Source of the DNA: Alphaproteobacteria bacterium
GTDB taxonomy: Bacteria > Pseudomonadota > Alphaproteobacteria > Micavibrionales > UBA2020
Assembly: GCA_018971405.1 (NCBI GenBank)
Contig: JAGXAX010000021.1
Span: 1-11,522 of the forward strand
Length of the DNA: 11,522 nucleotides
Direction of reading: 5' to 3'
Below the pieces are notes generated by a model. That model made no database searches, was not told the origin of the DNA, and saw only the letters and a list, made by a program, of their open reading frames with translations. Made by a program: the position numbers and the translations under genes. Below are positions 6,117-11,522 of this stretch, piece after piece. Numbering within the stretch: position 1 is the first letter of the stretch; the number at the start of each line of letters is the position of its first letter.

Positions 6117-6386
6117 TTATTTATTCTGGCTGGCCTGAAACATGCGGTGGGCCTTTTCGTTGGCCGCCTGCGCGTCGGCTTCCGCCTGTTTGGCGTCCGC
6201 GGCAGCCTTGTCGGCGGCGGCCTTGGCCGCCTGCGCCGTGGTCACGGCCTGCGCGGAGGATATTTGCGCCTGTTGCGCCAGATCATGCGTTTCCATCAGC
6301 AGTGTGTGGTCTTTATCGCTCAGTTGCTGCGTGCAGCCGGCCAGTGCCAGCGCGGCGAGGGCGGGGATAAGGGCAATACGTTTCAT
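6117..6386 (-). CDS. Small outer-membrane lipoprotein of the OprI/Lpp alanine-zipper type, C-terminal Lys
   Basis: The 89-residue precursor has a lipoprotein signal peptide with lipobox LAGC (lipidated Cys18). The +2 residue is Thr rather than Asp, which favours sorting to the outer membrane. The ~72-residue mature part is an Ala-rich heptad-like helix, expected to form a coiled coil, and ends ANEKAHRMFQASQNK. This closely resembles the C-terminus of Pseudomonas OprI (ANERALRMLEKASRK, recalled from memory), including the terminal Lys that in E. coli Lpp is joined to meso-diaminopimelate by L,D-transpeptidases. The start is secure: AAGGAG (6399-6394) lies 7 nt before the ATG. The convergent neighbour is an L,D-transpeptidase, the enzyme class that performs this attachment. 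The overall length and tail support an Lpp-family role. Alternatively it is another coiled-coil lipoprotein that merely happens to end in Lys. Confidence 0.85.
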   Translation of the reverse strand: MKRIALIPALAALALAGCTQQLSDKDHTLLMETHDLAQQAQISSAQAVTTAQAAKAAADKAAADAKQAEADAQAANEKAHRMFQASQNK

Positions 6387-6456
6387 GTGATTTCTCCTTC
6401 AAGGATGCAATGAATGCGGCGTGGAAGCATCGTGCGCCACCGGATACAACTATAAA

Positions 6457-6470
6457 TTGACGATCGTCAA
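6457..6470. promoter_or_regulatory. Perfect FNR/FixK-like palindromic box between the lipoprotein and Crp/Fnr-type genes
   Basis: TTGACGATCGTCAA is a perfect 14-bp palindrome of the form TTGAY-N4-RTCAA bound by FNR/FixK/DNR-type regulators. It lies 71 bp upstream of the lipoprotein ATG and ~170 bp upstream of the Crp/Fnr-type gene, whose recognition helix carries the FNR-like ExxSR. Read on the minus strand its TTGACG could also serve as a -35 element for the lipoprotein gene, although the matching -10 is weak. The position is compatible with regulation of either gene. Confidence 0.55.
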
Positions 6471-6638
6471 AAAAGTCTTAAGGCTTATGTTGCCAGACTT
6501 TATTTTTATAATGATGAATTTATTATATAACATTGATAATAAAGGAATTTATATATAAAACTTATCTAAAATTTGCATGACAATTAATAGAACTGTATTA
6601 TATTTATCATAAAATCATAATAGATGGGGTTTACTATT
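6471..6638 (+). promoter_or_regulatory. AT-rich promoter region of the Crp/Fnr-type gene
   Basis: This stretch is strikingly AT-rich against the GC-rich surroundings. The best-placed elements are TTGCAT (6573-6578) and TATTAT (6596-6601), 17 nt apart, giving a start near 6608 and a ~31-nt leader to the ATG at 6639. A perfect TATAAT also occurs at 6507-6512 without a good -35. I see no ORF or RNA gene in it. Confidence 0.4.
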
Positions 6639-7595
6639 ATGGAACAAAAGGAATTTATACAGAGCGGTGCGCTGGTATTGCAGCAAGGTATGCCTGGAGA
6701 TTATGTCTACAAAATCGAAAGCGGCACGATAGACATTTCCATGCGCGATCCCGATGGCGAAGAGGTTTTTCTGGCCGAGTTGGGGCCGGGAGAGATCATC
6801 GGCGAAATGGCCGTCATGCTGGGCGGCAGGCGTTGCGCCAGCGCCCGGGCGCACGGGGACGTGGTTCTTTCACGCATCCCTGGGCAGGAATTGCACAAGA
6901 GGGTCAAAAGATCCGGCGCCATGCATGCTTATATGATGCGGCTGATCGCCGATCGCGCCATCAGGAACATTTCTCTGTTCGCCGGCCTTTCTGCGGAGGA
7001 AAAAGCAAGCTTGCCGAAAGGCGAAGGGCCCGTTTTATATCCCAAGAAGTCGTACCTGTTCCGGGAGAACGAGCCCATCGCGCACCTGTATGTCCTGTGC
7101 AGCGGCCATGTGCAGCACTTCAACACCACCGATACCGGACAGGAAATTACGGTGGAACTGCACAAGCCCGGCGACGTGTTTTGCAAGTCGGCCGCGTGCC
7201 TTCATGACGGCTTTTTTTCCACGAGCACCCGCGCCATCGACGATGCATACGTCATTAAATTGCCGATCGGGCAGTTTAAGGAGGTCATGCGCAGGTACGA
7301 GACGGTGGCCGACAGACTGCTATTCAGCCTAGCGCGGCGTAATATGATAAACCAGTATGAAATGGAGCAACGGGCAACCATGACGGCGCCGCAGATCCTG
7401 TCGTCTTTTCTGCGGCGGCTTTGCTATTCATACGGGTTCGACCCGCACGGGTTCACGCTGCCTTACAAGAAGTCGCTGGTCGCCGCGCGCCTCGGCATGG
7501 AGACGGAGACGCTCTCCCGCGCCTGGGCGAAACTGGCGGAATACGGCATCATCGTTGACGGCACGCGCATCACCATCCTCGACGAAGAGGCGTGA
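6639..7595 (+). CDS. Crp/Fnr-family transcription regulator with two cyclic-nucleotide-binding-like domains (318 aa)
   Basis: Usual family members are ~210-250 residues with one sensor domain; this one has two. Numbering from the ATG at 6639: a first cNMP-binding domain (~7-107) has an intact phosphate-binding cassette, GEMAVMLGGRRCASA, with Glu56 and Arg65 spaced as in cyclic-nucleotide-binding proteins. A second, Crp-like domain (~111-230) has PGDVFCKSAAC in place of the GE...R cassette, so it probably does not bind cAMP in the standard way. A winged helix-turn-helix (~248-310) follows, with ETLSR in the recognition helix, the same ExxSR as FNR (E209, S212, R213). There is no FNR-type N-terminal Cys cluster. 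I prefer ATG 6639 over ATG 6624 because GGGG (6626-6629) lies 9 nt upstream and nothing suitable precedes 6624. It converges on cckA with a 6-bp gap. The signal sensed is unknown. Confidence 0.9.
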   Translation: MEQKEFIQSGALVLQQGMPGDYVYKIESGTIDISMRDPDGEEVFLAELGPGEIIGEMAVMLGGRRCASARAHGDVVLSRIPGQELHKRVKRSGAMHAYMMRLIADRAIRNISLFAGLSAEEKASLPKGEGPVLYPKKSYLFRENEPIAHLYVLCSGHVQHFNTTDTGQEITVELHKPGDVFCKSAACLHDGFFSTSTRAIDDAYVIKLPIGQFKEVMRRYETVADRLLFSLARRNMINQYEMEQRATMTAPQILSSFLRRLCYSYGFDPHGFTLPYKKSLVAARLGMETETLSRAWAKLAEYGIIVDGTRITILDEEA

Positions 7596-7601
7596 AACCC
7601 T

Positions 7602-10097
7602 CTATTCCTCGATCACTTCCTTGACCTTGCTCGCCAGTTGCTTGAGCGTAAAAGGTTTTGGCAGGAAGTAGACGTGGTTGCCAAGGTGCTCCTTGAAGCG
7701 GTCCTCGGCGTAGCCGGAGATGAAGATGATCTTCACGTGCGGGTATTTTTCGCGGACGATTTTGGCGAGTTGCGTGCCGTCCATCTCCGGCATCATGACG
7801 TCGGTGATCAGCACCTCGGGGTCGATCATCTTCTCTTCGAGGAGCTTCAGCGCGCTTGCCGCGCTCGCGGCATCGACCACTTCATAGCCCTTGTTGCCGA
7901 GCGCCCGCGCGCTGAAGACGCGCACGGCGTCCTCGTCCTCGACCAGCAGGATTTTTGCGGAACCGGTAAGGTCGTGGATGACCTGCCTTTCCTCCGCGAC
8001 GGGCGCGGCCTTGGGGGCGGCGGCTTCCTTGTGCCGTGGCAGGTAAATGATGAAGGTCGTGCCTTTGCCGACGGCGGTGTTGACGGAGATGAAGCCGCCC
8101 GTCTGGTGGACGATGCCGTGGACGGTGGCGAGGCCGAGGCCGGTGCCCGCGCCGACGTCTTTGGTCGAGAAGAACGGCTCGAAGATGCGCGGCAGGGTCT
8201 CCGGCGGAATGCCGGTGCCGTTGTCCTTGACGCTGATCGTCACCCACGCGCCGGCGGGCAGGATTTCCTCGCCGGCAAGCGGTTGCGGTTCCTCCGTCGT
8301 CAGGTTGTTGGTGCGGATGGAGAGCTTGCCGCCTCGCGGCATGGCGTCGCGCGCGTTGACGACGAGGTTGATCAGCACCTGTTCCATCTGCCCCTGATCG
8401 GCCTTGACGAGGCCGAGTTCGCTGCCGTGTTCGAGGCTGAGGTCGATGTTCGCGCCGATCAGCCGGCGCAGCAAGTGCGAGAGCTCGGTCAGCACGTCCG
8501 TCACGTCGAGCACGCGCGGCTGCAGCGTTTGCTGGCGCGAGAAGGCGAGCAATTGCCGCACGAGGTTGGCGGCGCGGTTGGCGTTTTGCTTGATCTGCAT
8601 GATGTCGGCGAACGACGGGTCGCCCGGCTTGTGGCGCAGCAGCAGCAGGTCGCAGAAGCCGATCATGGCGGTGAGCAGGTTGTTGAAGTCGTGCGCGATG
8701 CCGCCCGCGAGCTGGCCGACGGCCTGCATTTTCTGCGACTGGGTGAACTGCTTTTCGAGGTTTTTCTGTTCCGTCAGGTCGATGAAGTGCAAAACGAGGC
8801 TGTCGCTGCCGCTGAAACGGCGGGCGTAGATCTGCGTGACGGTATCCGCTCCCGACTGGAGCGGAACTTCGATGAAGGGCACGGACCTGTCGCCGCCCGC
8901 GACGCGCCCCAGCCATTCGGCCGTGCGCTTCTGGGCGTCCGCGCCGATGGCGTCGAGCAGGCGCCGCCCGTTGAGCGCGGAGACGGACTGGCGCAGGATC
9001 GCGGCGAGCTTGCCGTTGGCGTCGCCGATGGTTCCGTCGGCGCCAAGCAGGCAGATGCCGACAGGCGCCTCCTCGAACAGCCGTTGGAACCGGTCTTCGG
9101 ATTCGCGCAAGGCCTCTTCCATGTTCTGTTCGGAGGTCAGGTCGTAGACGACCGAGCGGGAGATCAGCCCGTGCTCGGCCGAGACGGTGATGGAATGGGT
9201 GACCGCGGCCTTGAAGATATGGCCTGTGGCGGTCTTCATGGGCAGTTCGTCGTACTGGTGGAACCCCCCGCCCTCGAAGAAATCGCAGGGGCGGGCGTTG
9301 ACGGGCGGCTCCGCGAGGAAGTCGTGCAGGGTCTTGCGCTCCAGCAGCGTCTGCCGGTCGACCTTCAGCAGTTGCAAAAGCGTGTCGTTGGCGAAGAGGA
9401 AGCGCCCGTCCGCGCCGATGGAGAAAAAGCCGACCGGCGCGTTATCGGTGAAGTCGCGGAGCTTTTCGCGTTCCTCGCGGATGGCGGCTTCCATCTGGTA
9501 GCGGGGCGTGATGTCGTCGAACCGCCAGTGGATGAACCCCGGCCAGTCCGCGACGTGCTGGCAGGTGACCTGGAACCACAGCGGCGCGTCCTTGGCGCGC
9601 GCCTGGAATTCGGCGAAGGCGCTGCCGTCCGGCGCGGACTTGATGCGCAGGTCGTTGAGCGCGCGCTCGACCTTGCGCGGGTTGTCGAACAGCCGGCAGA
9701 AGCTGACCAGCGACGGCGCGCCGCCGCCTTCCACGAGGGCGTCGAAACGCTTGTTGCTGTAGATGGTTTCGCCTTCGGGGTCGGTGATGGCGCGAGCCTC
9801 GGCATTCTTTTCGAGGACTTCGGTGAGGATCTTGTGGCTGCGGTCGGTATCGGTGTAGCGCTGCTTGAGCTGCAGGAAGACGATCCCGCCGATCACGCCG
9901 TAGGCGTAAAGGGCGACGATGGACGCGCCGTGGGAGCCGTGCGCGCCGATCAGGATGACGAACAGTGAAAAGAGGACGTAGGCCGCGCTGGCGGTGAAGA
10001 GGATGATCGCCTTGACGTTTTTCTCGCGCAGGACGGTCTCTTTTTTTTGCGGCGCCTTTTCGCGGAAGAAGCTTTCATGGCGCGGGCTGTCGTTCAT
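7602..10097 (-). CDS. cckA: CckA, hybrid sensor histidine kinase of the CtrA cell-cycle phosphorelay
   Basis: This is an inner-membrane hybrid kinase/phosphatase. In alphaproteobacteria CckA passes phosphate through ChpT to CtrA and CpdR, controlling the cell cycle, motility and flagellar genes. The 831 residues comprise two membrane segments (~29-50 and ~58-77), three PAS-like regions (~93-200, 208-325, 335-445), and a HisKA domain with GGIAHDFNN (phosphorylated His469). An HATPase domain follows (N-box NLVVNARDA from Asn577; DNGTGI 625-630; GTGLGL 651-656), then a receiver domain (acidic pocket Glu720/Asp721, phosphoacceptor Asp766, Ser794, Lys814). Caulobacter CckA is ~690 residues with two PAS domains, so this version is larger. 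The ATG overlaps the flhB TGA (TGATG), and AAAGGGA lies ~10 nt upstream, so translation is probably coupled to flhB. The HisKA-to-receiver part is very characteristic of CckA; the extra PAS call is less certain. Confidence 0.95.
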   Translation of the reverse strand: MNDSPRHESFFREKAPQKKETVLREKNVKAIILFTASAAYVLFSLFVILIGAHGSHGASIVALYAYGVIGGIVFLQLKQRYTDTDRSHKILTEVLEKNAEARAITDPEGETIYSNKRFDALVEGGGAPSLVSFCRLFDNPRKVERALNDLRIKSAPDGSAFAEFQARAKDAPLWFQVTCQHVADWPGFIHWRFDDITPRYQMEAAIREEREKLRDFTDNAPVGFFSIGADGRFLFANDTLLQLLKVDRQTLLERKTLHDFLAEPPVNARPCDFFEGGGFHQYDELPMKTATGHIFKAAVTHSITVSAEHGLISRSVVYDLTSEQNMEEALRESEDRFQRLFEEAPVGICLLGADGTIGDANGKLAAILRQSVSALNGRRLLDAIGADAQKRTAEWLGRVAGGDRSVPFIEVPLQSGADTVTQIYARRFSGSDSLVLHFIDLTEQKNLEKQFTQSQKMQAVGQLAGGIAHDFNNLLTAMIGFCDLLLLRHKPGDPSFADIMQIKQNANRAANLVRQLLAFSRQQTLQPRVLDVTDVLTELSHLLRRLIGANIDLSLEHGSELGLVKADQGQMEQVLINLVVNARDAMPRGGKLSIRTNNLTTEEPQPLAGEEILPAGAWVTISVKDNGTGIPPETLPRIFEPFFSTKDVGAGTGLGLATVHGIVHQTGGFISVNTAVGKGTTFIIYLPRHKEAAAPKAAPVAEERQVIHDLTGSAKILLVEDEDAVRVFSARALGNKGYEVVDAASAASALKLLEEKMIDPEVLITDVMMPEMDGTQLAKIVREKYPHVKIIFISGYAEDRFKEHLGNHVYFLPKPFTLKQLASKVKEVIEE

Positions 10098-11176
10098 CAG
10101 AGATTTTTCCCTTTCAGCTTGAAGACGTAGGAGATGACCTCGGCCACGGCCTTGTAATGGTCGCGCGGGATGACCTGGTCGATCTGCATGGAGTCGTAGA
10201 GCGCGCGCGCCAGCGTCGGGTTTTCGACGACCGGCACGTCGTTTTCCTTCGCGACCTGCCTGATCCGCTGGGCGACGAGATCGACGCCCTTGGCGACCAT
10301 GACCGGCGCGTCCATCGCGGCGGTGTCGTATTTGAGGGCGACGGCGTAATGCGTCGGGTTGGTGATGACGACGTCGGCCTTGGGCACGGCCTGCATCATG
10401 CGCTGTCGGGCCTTTTGCTCGCGCAACTGACGCAGGCGGCCCTTGATGTGCGGATCGCCTTCGGTCTGGCGGAATTCCTCCTTGATGTCCTGCTTGCTCA
10501 TGCGCATGTTCTGCATGAATTCGTGCCGCTGGAACATATAGTCGATGATGGCGAGGAAGAAGAGGACGCTCAAGACGGCGATCATCATTTTGAGGAACAG
10601 CGTCAGCAGTTCGGACATCGCCTGCGCGAGGTCGAGCCCGACGAAATGGCCGATGCCCGCGAAATAGGGCTTGAGGACGATGAAGATGGCGGCGGACACG
10701 AGGAGGAGCTTGAAGACGCCCTTGACCAGCTCGACCACCGACCGTGCCGAGAAGAGCCGCCCGAAGCCCTTGGTCAGGGATATTTTCGAAAGGTCGGGCG
10801 TGATGGGGTCGAAGGTGAAGATCGGCCCCGTCTGCAGGAAGCCGGAAAGCAGCCCCGCGAGGCCGAGCAGCAGCAGCGGCAGGACGATGTCTCCGGCGGC
10901 GCGCTCGCAGAGGATGCGCATCGCGTGCAGCAGGCTGGCGGGGTCGCCCGGTACGTCGTAGGACTGTTCGATGAGGTTGCCCATCATGTTTTTGATGTCG
11001 GACATGACGCGCGGCAGCGCCAGCGCCGTGATCATCGTTGCGACGAAGAGCACGACCCAGTTGTTGACCTCGCGGCTGTAGACGACCTGTCCGCGCTTGC
11101 GGGCCTCCTCAAGCCTTCGTGGGGTCGGGTCTTCTGTCTTCTGTGACTCGTCTGTGGAATCGTCTTCTTCAGCCAT
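10097..11176 (-). CDS. flhB: FlhB, flagellar type III export apparatus switch protein
   Basis: This inner-membrane component of the flagellar export gate switches substrate specificity from rod/hook to filament proteins after cleaving itself. The 359 residues show the usual order: a charged N-terminus with the family motif KTEDPTPRRLEEARKRGQV, then four membrane segments (~38-55, 96-116, 150-170, 188-213). A basic linker, FQRHEFMQNMRMSKQDIKEE in part, leads to the cytosolic autocleavage domain with NPTH at 273-276, where cleavage occurs between Asn and Pro. The family motif NPTHYAVALKYD continues past the site. It starts 6 bp after fliR and ends with a TGATG overlap into cckA. All expected parts are present and nothing looks broken. 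Confidence 0.97.
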   Translation of the reverse strand: MAEEDDSTDESQKTEDPTPRRLEEARKRGQVVYSREVNNWVVLFVATMITALALPRVMSDIKNMMGNLIEQSYDVPGDPASLLHAMRILCERAAGDIVLPLLLLGLAGLLSGFLQTGPIFTFDPITPDLSKISLTKGFGRLFSARSVVELVKGVFKLLLVSAAIFIVLKPYFAGIGHFVGLDLAQAMSELLTLFLKMMIAVLSVLFFLAIIDYMFQRHEFMQNMRMSKQDIKEEFRQTEGDPHIKGRLRQLREQKARQRMMQAVPKADVVITNPTHYAVALKYDTAAMDAPVMVAKGVDLVAQRIRQVAKENDVPVVENPTLARALYDSMQIDQVIPRDHYKAVAEVISYVFKLKGKNL

Positions 11177-11182
11177 GACGCC

Positions 11183-11522
11183 CTACTGCGGTATCAGGGA
11201 ACTGGAGAGGACGTTGCCGTAGCTGTCCAGCCAGTAGAGGACGCCGGCGGACATGGTCATCGTCAGCAGCAGCAGGCTGAGGAAGATCTGCACCGGCAGC
11301 GCGATGAAGAAGATCTGCAACTGCGGCATCAGGCGGCTGAGGATGCCCAGCCCCAGCTGCAGCAGCGTGCCGACGACGATGAACGGCAGGGTGATCTGCA
11401 CGCCGACCCTGAAGGCGAGAGAGGTCGCGCGCGTGACGACGTCGGAAACCGAGCCTGCGTCGGGGAAGACGCCGGCGGGGAAGAGCTTGTAGCTGTTGAC
11501 CACGGCGGCGAGCATCTGGTGG
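11183..11522 (-). CDS. fliR: FliR, flagellar type III export membrane protein, 5'-truncated by the window edge
   Basis: This is the C-terminal ~113 residues of FliR, a polytopic subunit of the FliPQR export-gate core in the flagellar basal body. The frame stays open to the right edge (codons reading HQ precede the ATG at 11515, followed by MLAAVVNSYKLFPAG), so that ATG is internal. Family features visible are the conserved SYxLFPAG stretch, a membrane segment around FRVGVQITLPFIVVGTLLQL, LGILSRLMPQLQIFFIALPV and a last hydrophobic helix (~LSLLLLTMTMSAGVLYWL). Gene order fliR-flhB is the common flagellar arrangement. The stop (11183-11185) is 6 bp before the flhB ATG. Confidence 0.93.
   Translation of the reverse strand, partial: HQMLAAVVNSYKLFPAGVFPDAGSVSDVVTRATSLAFRVGVQITLPFIVVGTLLQLGLGILSRLMPQLQIFFIALPVQIFLSLLLLTMTMSAGVLYWLDSYGNVLSSSLIPQ

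Noticed and set aside
7638-9968. A 776-codon open frame on the + strand
   Set aside because: It is antisense to cckA, whose domains and motifs are unmistakable. The open frame follows from GC-rich codon usage, and its translation shows no recognisable domain.
10157-11146. A 329-codon open frame on the + strand
   Set aside because: It is antisense to flhB and has the acidic/His-rich composition expected of a shadow frame.

Overview
The window reads as a GC-rich chromosomal segment from an alphaproteobacterium. The strongest pointer is a CckA-type hybrid histidine kinase (an alphaproteobacterial cell-cycle kinase) sitting directly downstream of fliR-flhB flagellar export genes. A FabI-type enoyl-ACP reductase and a conserved small protein of the kind seen in alphaproteobacteria agree with this. 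I cannot assign an order safely; a Rhodospirillales- or Micavibrionales-like lineage is a guess. I see no tRNA, rRNA, CRISPR array, transposase or phage gene. No gene-free stretch exceeds about 300 bases.

Layout. Bases 3-1222 (+): the 3' part of fabI, then a conserved 170-residue protein of unknown function 8 bp downstream. Bases 1219-4950 (-): three genes reading leftward. In transcription order these are two tandem paralogous membrane proteins of unknown function (4138-4950 and 3136-3990) and a tyrosyl-tRNA-synthetase-family protein fused to a GNAT-like C-terminal domain (1219-3057). Its stop codon overlaps the stop of the facing gene. Bases 5139-6113 (+): a secreted LysM/YkuD L,D-transpeptidase. 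It faces a small OprI/Lpp-like outer-membrane lipoprotein (6117-6386, -) that ends in lysine. Bases 6387-6638 are an AT-rich regulatory region. Bases 6639-7595 (+): a Crp/Fnr-type regulator with two cyclic-nucleotide-binding-like domains. Bases 7602-11522 (-): fliR (partial), flhB and cckA, tightly packed and partly translationally coupled.

How the genes may work together. The L,D-transpeptidase and the lysine-terminated lipoprotein form a plausible envelope-tethering pair of the Ldt/Braun-lipoprotein type. The Crp/Fnr-type regulator carries an FNR-like recognition helix (ExxSR). A perfect TTGAC-N4-GTCAA palindrome lies between it and the divergent lipoprotein gene, which suggests autoregulation and/or control of the lipoprotein. 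The fliR-flhB-cckA block joins flagellar export to cell-cycle control of motility through CtrA. The TyrRS-like fusion has lost several hallmark catalytic and substrate-binding residues, so it is probably not the housekeeping TyrRS. It is one of the most unusual items here, together with the tandem membrane paralogues beside it.
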